Source: JAHHTP01 sp964587555
Lineage (GTDB): Bacteria > Bacillota > Clostridia > Oscillospirales > Ruminococcaceae
DNA length: 28,572 nt
Assembly (NCBI GenBank): GCA_964587555.1
Contig: CAZPLR010000024.1
Span: 1 to 28,572 of the forward strand
Direction: 5' to 3'
Notes under the pieces: model-generated
Told to the model about the DNA's origin: nothing
The model's database searches: none
The model's input: the letters and a program-made list of their open reading frames with translations, nothing else
Shown here: piece after piece, positions 7,092 to 14,532 of the stretch
How positions within the stretch are numbered: position 1 is the first letter of the stretch
Layout: every line of letters starts with the position of its first letter
Position numbers and translations under genes: made by a program

Positions 7092-7253
7092 TCACTGCCG
7101 CAGCAGATTGCAGCCTGCTAAGAGCATAAGCCCGCCTGCGATTAAAAACACGGCGCGCCAAGCAAAGAAAAACAGCAGAATAAAGCTGACCCCGCAGCAG
7201 ATAAGCGCATAACAGCAGCTTTTGCGGTGACGGCGAAAGATCGGCGGCAGCAT
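7092..7253 (-). CDS. Small membrane protein (53 residues) upstream of spoVM
   Basis: I do not recognise a family. It starts MLPPIFRRHRKSCC, with a basic N-terminus, then two hydrophobic segments (about residues 15-31 and 34-48, with W-R between them) and ends CNLLRQ. This predicts a hairpin membrane protein with both ends inside. It has five cysteines in 53 residues. A good ribosome binding site (AAAGGGGATG) precedes the ATG, and spoVM starts 22 bp after its stop, so the two very likely share one mRNA running from the sigma-K-like element at 7283-7310 to the terminator at 6904-6972. Co-transcription with spoVM suggests a sporulation role, but that is inference. Confidence 0.6.
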   Translation of the reverse strand: MLPPIFRRHRKSCCYALICCGVSFILLFFFAWRAVFLIAGGLMLLAGCNLLRQ

Positions 7254-7282
7254 GATTTCATCCCCTTTGCTTTTGTTTGCTC

Positions 7283-7310
7283 TATCCTATGCAGAAATGC
7301 GCCGTTAGGT
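7283..7310 (-). promoter_or_regulatory. Sporulation sigma (SigK-like) promoter candidate
   Basis: On the - strand ACC, 16 bp, CATAGGATA. This fits the sigma-K layout AC-N16/17-CATANNNTA. It is 30 bp upstream of the 53-residue gene. No good sigma-A promoter is seen in the 66-bp gap. In Bacillus spoVM is sigma-E dependent; the -10 also partly matches sigma-E CATACAAT, but no matching -35 is visible. Confidence 0.45.
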
Positions 7311-7319
7311 GACAAAAGC

Positions 7320-8141
7320 TCAGGTCAGCGTAGGTCTTTTTTCTTCCGACGCTTTCGGTGTGCAGCCAAACTGCTTGCGATAGGCGCGGAAGAAGACCGA
7401 ATAATCCGAAAAACCGCATTCGCCGCAAACCCTGCTGGCCGGAGCCCCGCCGTCGATCAGCTCCTTGGCGCGCAGCAGCCGCTTGACTGTAATATAGTGC
7501 CAGACTGTCGATCCCGCGTACTGCTTGAAGAGACGGCAAAGCTGTGATTTGCTGATAAAAAAGGTTTTGCAGATACTGTCCAGCGAGAGCGGCGCGGTAA
7601 GGTTTTCGTTGATATAGCGGATGATACGGTATGGAAGCGTTTCTTCGGCAGAGTCAAGCGCGTTTTTCTTCGCGGCTGAAAGCGCATATAGGACCGGGAA
7701 CAGGTGGCTGAGGATATTTTCACGCGGCGAAGGCTCGTTTTGGAGCATCTGGCGCAGATTGGCCTGCAGCAGAGCGTTTTCCTCCGCACTCACCCGGATG
7801 AGGTTGCGGTTTCCCGGTTCGCGGCCGTAAAATGTAGATAACAGCATATCGCTGAGCTGCTGCGGGATCAGACGCGGATGAAAATGCACCGCCATCCGTT
7901 CATACGGCTTGTCCGGCAGGATGCGGATACAGTGCGCCTCAAACGGGCGCATAACCAGAATATCGCCGCTCTCAAGCGGATATTCGCTGCCTTCGATCAA
8001 AAACGTCCCCTTTCCCGCAAGAAATAAATACAGCTCGCAGCGGTCGTGGGTGTGCATCGCAAAGCTCTGCGGGTTAGGGGCGGAGTCGATGGTGTGGTGG
8101 AAATATAAGTCCTGATCGGAATAAGAAAACGGCGTTGGCAT
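7320..8141 (-). CDS. AraC-family transcriptional regulator (cupin sensor)
   Basis: A 273-residue regulator. Residues about 20-100 form a cupin-like ligand-binding domain (FAMHTHDRCELYLFLAGKGTFLIEG, then ESGDILVMRPFEAHCI). Residues about 170-265 hold two helix-turn-helix units: LSLDSICKTFFISKSQLCRLFKQY and ASRVCGECGFSDYSVFFRAYRKQFGCTP, the classic AraC/XylS signature. It is divergent from uxaC with a 123-bp intergenic region that carries both promoters and repeated TTTGCA elements, so it most likely controls the hexuronate operon and perhaps itself. The inducer would be a sugar or sugar acid; the sequence does not identify it. Its start has the site GGAGAGGTGA. Confidence 0.9.
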   Translation of the reverse strand: MPTPFSYSDQDLYFHHTIDSAPNPQSFAMHTHDRCELYLFLAGKGTFLIEGSEYPLESGDILVMRPFEAHCIRILPDKPYERMAVHFHPRLIPQQLSDMLLSTFYGREPGNRNLIRVSAEENALLQANLRQMLQNEPSPRENILSHLFPVLYALSAAKKNALDSAEETLPYRIIRYINENLTAPLSLDSICKTFFISKSQLCRLFKQYAGSTVWHYITVKRLLRAKELIDGGAPASRVCGECGFSDYSVFFRAYRKQFGCTPKASEEKRPTLT

Positions 8142-8162
8142 GAAAGATCACCTCTCCTTTTC

Positions 8163-8192
8163 AGTATAACATAATCTTGGCACGATTTGCAA
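8163..8192 (-). promoter_or_regulatory. Promoter of the AraC-family gene
   Basis: On the - strand TTGCAA, 18 bp, TATACT, about 22 bp upstream of the start codon. The -35 overlaps the inverted repeat at 8186-8205, so a bound regulator would occlude or contact it. Confidence 0.55.
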
Positions 8193-8224
8193 TCTATTCT
8201 GCAAAGAAAAGTAATTTGTTTGCA
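8186..8224. promoter_or_regulatory. Repeated TTTGCA operator elements between araC-type gene and uxaC
   Basis: TTTGCA (8186-8191) and its inverse TGCAAA (8200-8205) form an inverted repeat with an 8-bp spacer; a third TTTGCA lies at 8219-8224. The copies overlap the AraC-gene -35 and the uxaC -35. They are candidate binding sites for the AraC-family protein. Confidence 0.45.
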
Positions 8225-8243
8225 CCGATTTTCGCGGTATAAT
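8216..8243 (+). promoter_or_regulatory. Promoter of the hexuronate operon
   Basis: TTGTTT, 16 bp, TATAAT, 21 bp upstream of the uxaC start codon. The weak -35 is what one expects of an activator-dependent promoter; the TTTGCA element overlaps it. Confidence 0.6.
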
Positions 8244-8264
8244 GGAAGAAAAAGGAGGATGTCT

Positions 8265-9641
8265 ATGCGGGAGGATTTTTTGTTAAGAGGGGAAGCGGCG
8301 CGTGCGCTTTATCAGAAAACACGCGATCTGCCGATTATCGACTATCACTGCCATCTTTCGCCGAAGGAGATCTATGAGGACGTCCCCTTTGACAACATTG
8401 GGGAAATCTGGCTTGCCGGCGACCACTATAAGTGGCGGTTGATGCGTCAAAACGGGATAGATGAGGAATTGATTACCGGCCGTGCAAGCTGGCATGATAA
8501 GTTTATCCGTTATATCGAAACGCTGGAGTATGCGTTGGGAAATCCGCTTTACGATTGGTCGCGAATGGAGCTAAGCCGGTATTTCGGCATCGATTTGCCG
8601 CTTTGTCGGGAAAACGCAGAGGAGATATGGCAAAGGGCAAACATTTCCTTACGGGAAAAGCGGCTTTCGCCGCGCAGCTTGATTGCGCAGTCGAGGGTCG
8701 AGCTGCTTTGCACAACCGACGATCTGGCGGACGATCTTTGCTATCACGAAAAAATTGCGGCGCAGGGCAGCTTGAAAGCGAAGGTTTTGCCATCGTTTCG
8801 TTACGATAACCTGCTGCTGATGCTTAGAAAGGATTATCCGGATTATATCCAAAGAATGTCCAAGGCAGCGGGAATGCAGATTCAAAATCTGGCGGATTTG
8901 AAGGAAGCGGTTCGCCGCAGGCTGGCGTTTTTCCTCTCACGGGGCTGCAAATGCGCCGACGTCGGCATCCCGTATTTTCCGGACAGGATCGCTCCGGAGC
9001 CGCAGGCGGACGAAAGCTTTCAGGCTGTGCTTGCCGGCAAGGGGATATCAGAGGAAGCGTATTTGGGGCTTTTGGGGAATCTGTACCTGTATTTTGGAAA
9101 GCTGTTTGCCGCGCACGATCTTTTGTCGCAGTGGCATCTAGCGGTTGTGCGCAACGCGAATTCTGCGCTTTATGCGCGCTGCGGCGCAGACAGCGGCGGA
9201 GACTGTATCGGAAAGGCGGTTTCGGGGAAGGCGTTGATTCTGATGCTGGATCGGATGCAGCAGGAAGACGCGCTGCCAAGAACGATCCTATACACGTTGA
9301 ATCCGTCGAATTTGGAGGAGCTTGCCACGATCGCCGGGTCGTTTGCACGAGTGAGGCTTGGAGCAGCGTGGTGGTTTAACGATCACGAGGCCGGTATTCT
9401 GCGGCAGATGGAGGTTGTCGCGCAGACCGGGCTGCTCGGCAGCTTTTATGGGATGCTTACCGACTCGCGCAGTTTCCTTTCCTATGCGCGGCACGACTAT
9501 TTCCGCCGGATATTGTGCAGTATGGCAGGACGGTTCGTGGAGGACGGCGTCTGTACAGAGGAGATCGCTTTGCGGCTTGTAAAGAGAATCGCCTATGAGA
9601 ATATCCGGGATTATTTTGAAGGTGAGGAGAAAAGCATATGA
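8265..9641 (+). CDS. uxaC: Glucuronate isomerase
   Basis: Isomerises D-glucuronate to D-fructuronate (and galacturonate to tagaturonate), the first step of cytoplasmic hexuronate breakdown. The 458-residue chain has the amidohydrolase-fold metal motif DYHCHLSPKEI (H28, H30) near the N-terminus, the typical GDHYKWRLMRQNGI, and conserved segments LLCTTDDLADDL, AAWWFNDHEAGILRQM and GMLTDSRSFLSYARHDYFRR, all diagnostic for UxaC. The frame is open 26 codons further upstream, but AAAGGAGGA sits 7 bp before the ATG at 8265, and the usual family N-terminus begins there. It overlaps uxuA by 4 bp and heads the six-gene operon. Confidence 0.95.
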   Translation: MREDFLLRGEAARALYQKTRDLPIIDYHCHLSPKEIYEDVPFDNIGEIWLAGDHYKWRLMRQNGIDEELITGRASWHDKFIRYIETLEYALGNPLYDWSRMELSRYFGIDLPLCRENAEEIWQRANISLREKRLSPRSLIAQSRVELLCTTDDLADDLCYHEKIAAQGSLKAKVLPSFRYDNLLLMLRKDYPDYIQRMSKAAGMQIQNLADLKEAVRRRLAFFLSRGCKCADVGIPYFPDRIAPEPQADESFQAVLAGKGISEEAYLGLLGNLYLYFGKLFAAHDLLSQWHLAVVRNANSALYARCGADSGGDCIGKAVSGKALILMLDRMQQEDALPRTILYTLNPSNLEELATIAGSFARVRLGAAWWFNDHEAGILRQMEVVAQTGLLGSFYGMLTDSRSFLSYARHDYFRRILCSMAGRFVEDGVCTEEIALRLVKRIAYENIRDYFEGEEKSI

Positions 9642-10684
9642 AAATGACATTTCGTTGGTATGGGGAAAGCGATCCGGTAACGCTGGAAAAGATCGCGCAG
9701 ATTCCCCAGATGAGCGGGATTGTTTCAGCAGTCTATGATGTAAAGCCGGGCGGAATATGGAGTCCGGAGAGCATTCAGCGGATCAAGGATGCCGCAGGCG
9801 CATATCATTTGGCGTTTGAGGTGGTGGAAAGCGTTCCGGTGCCGGAGGATATCAAGCTCGGCACCGACCAAGCGCCGCACCTGATCGCAAATTACTGTGA
9901 GAATATCAAGCGGCTTGGCAAGGCGGGGATTCGGTGCGTCTGCTATAACTTCATGCCGGTTTTTGACTGGCTGAGAAGCGAGCTGCGGCATCAAAACGCG
10001 GACGGTTCGAACGCGCTTGCCTATGACGAGGATACCGTGCTGCGGATGAATCCGCTTTCCGGAAACCTTTCGCTGCCGGGTTGGGATGAAAGCTACACCA
10101 AAGAGGGTCTGCGCGCGCTGCTGAATGCGTATCAGAGCGTGACCAAGGAGCAGCTTTGGCAGAATCTCGCCGCGTTTTTGAAAGCGGTTATTCCTGTCGC
10201 GAAGGAGGCGGGGGTCAATATGGCAATCCATCCAGATGATCCGCCGTGGGATATTTTCGGTTTGCCGCGGATCATTACCGATGAGGAAAATTTAAAGCGC
10301 TTTCTGGATATCGTGCCGGAGAAGAATAATGGCCTTACCTTCTGCACCGGCTCGCTTGGCGCAAATCCGCAGAACGATCTGGTTAAGATGGCGGGCAGGT
10401 TCACCGAACGCATCCATTTTGTCCATCTGCGCAACATCCGTCGCGATGGGGAACGAAGATTCTGCGAAACCGGGCATCCGACTGACTGCGGTTCGCTGGA
10501 TATGTACGGCATCGCCAAGGCGCTGGTACAAAACGGCTTTGACGGCTATGTCCGTCCGGATCACGGCAGAATGATCTGGGGTGAAACCGGACGCTTTGGC
10601 TACGGTCTTTTTGACCGCGCGCTCGGCGCGATGTATCTGAATGGACTTTTTGAAGCGCTGGAAAAGCAATATAATGTAAAATGA
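9638..10684 (+). CDS. uxuA: D-mannonate dehydratase
   Basis: Dehydrates D-mannonate to 2-keto-3-deoxy-D-gluconate. The 348 residues follow the UxuA pattern: FRWYGESDPVTLEKIAQIP at the start, CYNFMPVFDWLR, the metal-binding HPDDPPWDIFGLPRI, FCTGSLGANPQND, HFVHLRNI and VRPDHGRMIWGE toward the end. It is a TIM-barrel enzyme of the xylose-isomerase-like superfamily that uses Mn2+ or Fe2+. The ATG overlaps the uxaC stop (ATGA), with GGTGAGGAG upstream, so translation is coupled. It supplies the third reaction of the pathway, after the isomerase and the reductase encoded on either side. Confidence 0.95.
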   Translation: MKMTFRWYGESDPVTLEKIAQIPQMSGIVSAVYDVKPGGIWSPESIQRIKDAAGAYHLAFEVVESVPVPEDIKLGTDQAPHLIANYCENIKRLGKAGIRCVCYNFMPVFDWLRSELRHQNADGSNALAYDEDTVLRMNPLSGNLSLPGWDESYTKEGLRALLNAYQSVTKEQLWQNLAAFLKAVIPVAKEAGVNMAIHPDDPPWDIFGLPRIITDEENLKRFLDIVPEKNNGLTFCTGSLGANPQNDLVKMAGRFTERIHFVHLRNIRRDGERRFCETGHPTDCGSLDMYGIAKALVQNGFDGYVRPDHGRMIWGETGRFGYGLFDRALGAMYLNGLFEALEKQYNVK

Positions 10685-10723
10685 TCGTATCGTTATACGG
10701 TCTGTAAAGAAAAGAGGAGTTTT

Positions 10724-11548
10724 ATGGGCAAGCTTGTGGTTGTTACGGGAGCGGGCGGCGTATTATGCAGCGCGTTCGCGGAGTTTTTGGCGGGCAAGGG
10801 ATACACGGTCGCGCTGCTTGATATCAATGAAGCGGCGGCAAAAGCGGTGGAAGAGCGGATCGCTGCATCGGGCGGAAAAGCCAAGGCATATCGGTGCAGC
10901 GTGCTGGAAAAGGAAAGCCTGCTTGCGGTGCGGGATCAAATACACGCGGACTTTGGGCTTTGCGATATTCTGATTAACGGCGCGGGCGGGAATCATCCGA
11001 AATGCACGACCCAAAACGAGGAGTATTGCGAGGCGGACAAGACTGCGGACGATTATCTGACCTTTTTTAACCTTCCGGGAGAGGGTTTTGACTTTGTGTT
11101 CGATCTTAATCTCAAGGGGGTGCTGCTGCCAAGTCAGGTATTTATGGCGGATATGGTGGGCAGAAAGGGCTGCTCGGTATTAAATATCTCGTCGATGAAC
11201 GCCTATCGGCCGCTGACCAAGATCCCGGCGTATTCGGCTGCGAAGGCGGCGGTTTCCAATTTCACCTCTTGGCTTGCAGTGCATTTTGCCAAGGAGGGAA
11301 TCCGGGTCAATGCAATTGCGCCGGGCTTCTTTGTCACCAACCAGAATCGGACGCTGTTATTTGATGCGCAGGGAAATCCGACTGCGCGCACCGGAAAGAT
11401 ACTGCGCGCGACCCCGATGGGCAGATTCGGGGAGGCAAGCGAACTGCTTGGAGCGGTCGAATGGCTGCTTGACGAGGAGAAGGCGAGCTTTGTCACCGGA
11501 GTCACGATTCCGATTGACGGCGGATTCTCGGCATATTCCGGCGTTTGA
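10724..11548 (+). CDS. SDR-family oxidoreductase, probable fructuronate reductase (D-mannonate oxidoreductase)
   Basis: A 274-residue short-chain dehydrogenase with the NAD(P) motif TGAGGVLCSAFA (8-19), NAG-like INGAGGNHP, the serine in NISSMNAY and the catalytic pair Y170/K174 (YSAAK). It carries an insert around NHPKCTTQNEEY typical of SDRs annotated as D-mannonate oxidoreductase in Firmicutes (YjmF type). In E. coli this step is catalysed by UxuB, a member of the unrelated long-chain mannitol dehydrogenase family of about 480 residues. Its place directly after uxaC-uxuA supports reduction of D-fructuronate to D-mannonate. The gene has an AGAGGAG ribosome binding site. Substrate assignment is from context. 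Confidence 0.85.
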   Translation: MGKLVVVTGAGGVLCSAFAEFLAGKGYTVALLDINEAAAKAVEERIAASGGKAKAYRCSVLEKESLLAVRDQIHADFGLCDILINGAGGNHPKCTTQNEEYCEADKTADDYLTFFNLPGEGFDFVFDLNLKGVLLPSQVFMADMVGRKGCSVLNISSMNAYRPLTKIPAYSAAKAAVSNFTSWLAVHFAKEGIRVNAIAPGFFVTNQNRTLLFDAQGNPTARTGKILRATPMGRFGEASELLGAVEWLLDEEKASFVTGVTIPIDGGFSAYSGV

Positions 11549-11571
11549 TTGCCGGAAAAGGGGGTTTCCAA

Positions 11572-12399
11572 ATGAGACTGTATGCGTTTGCCGACGAGGC
11601 AAGCCCTTCTGTCGACGGGCAGGTCAGGGCACTGCAAAGAAATAGCTTGGACGGACTGGAGATACGAGGCGTAGACGGGGAGAATGTCGCGGATATCTCC
11701 GCCGCCAAAGCGAGAGAAACAATCGATAAGCTGGAAAGCGCCGGTCTTTCCATTTGGTCGGTCGGCTCACCGATCGGAAAGGTTGATATCCAATCGGATT
11801 TTGCACAGGAACGCGAACGGCTTAAGCGGATTTTCGAAACGGCGCATATCCTAAAAGCCGGCCGTATCCGGGTGTTTTCGTTTTATATCCCGAAGGGGGA
11901 CGATCCGGCGGCGTATCAAAACGAGGTCATTAACCGGATGGGCAGTTTTTGCGAGATGGCGAAGGCGGAGGAGATCCTGCTCTGCCATGAGAATGAAAAG
12001 GGAATTTTCGGGGACAGTGCCGCACGCTGCAAGGCGCTTTTGGATGCGGTGCAGCCGCTGGGCTGCGTGTTTGATCCGGCAAATTTCATCCAGTGCGGGG
12101 AGGATGTGTTAAGCGCGTTTTCGCTGCTGAAGGAGCGTATCAGCTATCTGCACATCAAGGATGCGGAAAGAGATGGAAGCGTCGTCCCTGCGGGCTGTGG
12201 CTGTGGGCAGCTTTCCAAAATCTTAGAGGAATGCAGGGCGCGCGGTATAGATCACGCGACGATCGAGCCGCATTTGACGGTGTTTTCGGGGCTGGACGGC
12301 TTGGAGCGCGCTGGAGAGGAAACCAAGCGGAAGTTTGTTTATCCGGACGCGGAGAGCGCGTTTGACGCCGCTTGTGCGGCAGTAAAAAATTTGCTTTAG
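11572..12399 (+). CDS. Sugar phosphate isomerase/epimerase-like TIM-barrel protein (first of two)
   Basis: A 275-residue xylose-isomerase-like TIM barrel (AP_endonuc_2 superfamily). Candidate metal ligands are in order: E in CHENEKG, D in FDPANF, H in YLHIKD and E in TIEPH, so it looks catalytically intact. A more upstream TTG at 11545 overlaps the SDR stop, but AAAGGGGGT precedes the ATG at 11572. Members act as epimerases, isomerases, dehydratases or, with a Gfo/Idh partner, as lyases on 3-keto sugars. The substrate cannot be called. It lies 23 bp after the SDR gene and 19 bp before a second protein of the same superfamily. Confidence 0.8.
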   Translation: MRLYAFADEASPSVDGQVRALQRNSLDGLEIRGVDGENVADISAAKARETIDKLESAGLSIWSVGSPIGKVDIQSDFAQERERLKRIFETAHILKAGRIRVFSFYIPKGDDPAAYQNEVINRMGSFCEMAKAEEILLCHENEKGIFGDSAARCKALLDAVQPLGCVFDPANFIQCGEDVLSAFSLLKERISYLHIKDAERDGSVVPAGCGCGQLSKILEECRARGIDHATIEPHLTVFSGLDGLERAGEETKRKFVYPDAESAFDAACAAVKNLL

Positions 12400-12418
12400 G
12401 AAAGAGGAGTGAGATCAG

Positions 12419-13162
12419 ATGTTAGTCGGCGCACAGTTTTATACAATACGAGAGTATTGCCAAAACCAAAACGACTTTGCGGAAAGCCTGAAAAGGGTAG
12501 CGGATATCGGCTACAAAACCGTACAGATATCCGGCGTCTGCGCTTATTCGCCGGAATGGCTGAAAGCGGAACTGGAAAAGAATGGGCTGCGATGCGTTAT
12601 CACCCATACCGCGCCGGATATACTCCAGCATCATACGCTGCAGGCGGTGCGGGATCATGACGTATTTGGGTGCAAATACGTCGGTCTGGGCAGCTTCCCG
12701 TTTTCGGATGAAACGAGCTATCAGGAATTTCTGAGCGTCTACCGTCCGGTTGCAAAAACGCTGCAGGAAGGCGGAAAATACTTCATGTACCATAACCACG
12801 ACACAGAATTTATTAAGCTCGGTGATCAGATTATTTTAGAAAAGCTGATGCAGGATGTCCCGGCAAAGGAAATGGGATTTACGCTCGATACCTTTTGGGT
12901 GCAGGCGGGCGGCGGGGATCCGGCGCAGTGGATTCAGAAGCTTTCCGGCAGAGTGCCTTGTATCCATCTGAAGGATTACGCCTATGGGCGGAAGATGGCG
13001 GTTATCGGCGAGGGAAATATCAATTTTGACCGGGTGTTTGAAAGTGCGGAGCAAGCGGGTACCGAGTATATGCTGGTCGAACAGGACGACTGTAACGGCG
13101 AGGATCCGTTTGACTGCTTAAAGCGCAGCTATCAGTATTTAAAAGCGATGGGCTTTGAATAA
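12419..13162 (+). CDS. Sugar phosphate isomerase/epimerase-like TIM-barrel protein (second of two)
   Basis: A 247-residue protein of the xylose-isomerase-like TIM-barrel superfamily, not closely similar to its neighbour. Motifs: GAQFYTIREY at the start, YHNHDTEF, FTLDTFWVQAGGGDPAQW (metal Asp), CIHLKDY (metal His), GEGNINFDRVF and LVEQDDC (metal Glu). The H-N-H-D-x-E-F and D-T-x-W-V-Q-A-G-G-x-D-P pattern is the subgroup often found beside Gfo/Idh/MocA oxidoreductases, and here one follows 12 bp later. AGAGGAG precedes the ATG. The reaction is unknown: epimerase, isomerase or beta-elimination lyase are all possible. Confidence 0.8.
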   Translation: MLVGAQFYTIREYCQNQNDFAESLKRVADIGYKTVQISGVCAYSPEWLKAELEKNGLRCVITHTAPDILQHHTLQAVRDHDVFGCKYVGLGSFPFSDETSYQEFLSVYRPVAKTLQEGGKYFMYHNHDTEFIKLGDQIILEKLMQDVPAKEMGFTLDTFWVQAGGGDPAQWIQKLSGRVPCIHLKDYAYGRKMAVIGEGNINFDRVFESAEQAGTEYMLVEQDDCNGEDPFDCLKRSYQYLKAMGFE

Positions 13163-13174
13163 GGAGGAAATTTT

Positions 13175-14359
13175 ATGGAAAATATCAGAGCTGGCATCAT
13201 CGGTATCGGCAATATGGGCACGGCGCACGCCCACACCATTTACGGCGGGCAGATCGCGGGTATGACGCTTTCCGCTGTCTGCGATGTCAAGGAGGAAAGA
13301 AGAGCCTACTGCAAGGAGAATTTTCCAGGGGCTGCGGTTTTTGCGGACGCTGAGGAGATGATCGCCTCCGGGCTGATCGATATGATTATCATTGCGGTAC
13401 CGCATAAGCTGCATACCTATTACGCGGAGAAGGGGCTGTTGGTCGGGCTGCACGTCCTGACCGAAAAGCCCGCGGATGTGCTGGCGTCCAAGGCGCGCTC
13501 GCTGCATGAGCTGGCGAAAAGCTCCGGCAAGGTATTCGGGATCATGTTCAACCAGCGCACCAATCCGCTTTTTGCAAAGGCAAGGGAGATTGTACAGGGC
13601 GGCCAGCTTGGAGAATTGAAACGCTCGGTCTGGATTATTACCAACTGGTATCGTACCCAGAGCTATTACGATTCCGGCGATTGGCGGGCGACTTGGTCGG
13701 GCGAGGGTGGCGGTGTGCTGCTCAATCAAGCGCCGCATAACCTCGACCTCTGGCAGTGGATCTGCGGGATGCCGCAGTCGGTGATAGCGTTCTGCGATAT
13801 GGCAAAATATCATCATATTGAGGTGGAGGATGACGTGACCATCTACGTCCGCTATCAAAACGGTGCGACCGGCGCGTTTATCACCACGACCGGCGAATGT
13901 CCGGGAACAAACCGTTTAGAGGTATCCGGCGATCTTGGCAAGCTTGTGCTGGAGGACGGCGTTTTGAAGTGGTGGAAGCTGAAAACCCCGGAGCCAGAAT
14001 TTCGCTTTACCTGTCCGGAAGGATTTGCGCAGATCCCTTATGATTATGAGGAGATAACAATGGAGAAGCCGGAAGAAGCGCATCCGGGCATCCTGCGCGA
14101 TTTTGTAAAGGCGGTTAATGAGCATACGCCGTTGCTGGCGCCGGGCTATGACGGCGTTTACGAGCTTTCCATCTCCAATGCGGCATATCTTTCCGAATGG
14201 GAAAATCACCGTCCGGTCACGCTGCCGATGACCAAGGAGGACGAGGAACGCTTTGAGAAGCTGCTCTCGGCGCATGCGGAAAGCTCCGTCGGCGCGCATG
14301 CGGCAGGCGCCGGCGAGGAGCATAGGGAGTATTCCTCGCGCTGGCAGGTACGCTGGTAA
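13175..14359 (+). CDS. Gfo/Idh/MocA-family NAD(P)-dependent oxidoreductase
   Basis: A 394-residue dehydrogenase with an N-terminal Rossmann fold (GIIGIGNMG, residues 7-15), the family motif EKP (E97-K98-P99) whose Lys is catalytic, and the C-terminal alpha/beta domain with GGGVLLNQAPHNLDLWQW holding the substrate-side His/Asp. Family members oxidise sugar hydroxyls, inositols or glucose-fructose pairs with a bound or free nicotinamide cofactor. AAGGAGG precedes the ATG. It is the last gene of the hexuronate operon; a perfect 13-bp hairpin terminator follows. The pairing with two TIM-barrel isomerase-like genes suggests a keto-sugar intermediate. The last 30 residues (AESSVGAHAAGAGEEH) look disordered. 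Confidence 0.87.
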   Translation: MENIRAGIIGIGNMGTAHAHTIYGGQIAGMTLSAVCDVKEERRAYCKENFPGAAVFADAEEMIASGLIDMIIIAVPHKLHTYYAEKGLLVGLHVLTEKPADVLASKARSLHELAKSSGKVFGIMFNQRTNPLFAKAREIVQGGQLGELKRSVWIITNWYRTQSYYDSGDWRATWSGEGGGVLLNQAPHNLDLWQWICGMPQSVIAFCDMAKYHHIEVEDDVTIYVRYQNGATGAFITTTGECPGTNRLEVSGDLGKLVLEDGVLKWWKLKTPEPEFRFTCPEGFAQIPYDYEEITMEKPEEAHPGILRDFVKAVNEHTPLLAPGYDGVYELSISNAAYLSEWENHRPVTLPMTKEDEERFEKLLSAHAESSVGAHAAGAGEEHREYSSRWQVRW

Positions 14360-14396
14360 GCGTTTTGCAAAATTGGATAATCTGTCATAAGGTTAG

Positions 14397-14437
14397 GAGT
14401 TTCGCGAAAGATAATTTCGCGAAACTCTTGTATTTTT
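14397..14437 (+). terminator. Terminator of the hexuronate operon
   Basis: Perfect 13-bp inverted repeat GAGTTTCGCGAAA / TTTCGCGAAACTC with a 5-nt loop, followed by TTGTATTTTT. Its T-tract overlaps the -35 of the next promoter. Confidence 0.85.
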
Positions 14438-14456
14438 AAGCAGGGAGTGCTATGAT
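14428..14456 (+). promoter_or_regulatory. Promoter of the GH3 gene
   Basis: TTGTAT, 17 bp, TATGAT (extended by a further ATAG). The -35 sits inside the T-tail of the operon terminator, so GH3 is a separate transcription unit. A leader of about 70 nt follows without a recognisable riboswitch. Confidence 0.6.
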
Positions 14457-14532
14457 ATAGAGAAGCAAAAACCGAGATTTCATATGGGTTTCTCATAATT
14501 GCCCGTAAATGTCCTGTAGAAGGAGAGTAAAA

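Noticed and set aside
8824..9348. Long - strand frame opposite uxaC
   Set aside because: uxaC is unambiguous; the antisense frame has an unnatural Arg/Pro/Ser-rich composition.
13139..13858. A 239-codon - strand frame opposite the Gfo/Idh gene
   Set aside because: Shadow of a gene with clear motifs; composition typical of antisense translation.
14397..14427. Palindrome TTTCGCGAAA as an operator or phage attachment site
   Set aside because: It is the stem of a plain intrinsic terminator with a T-rich tail at the end of the operon.
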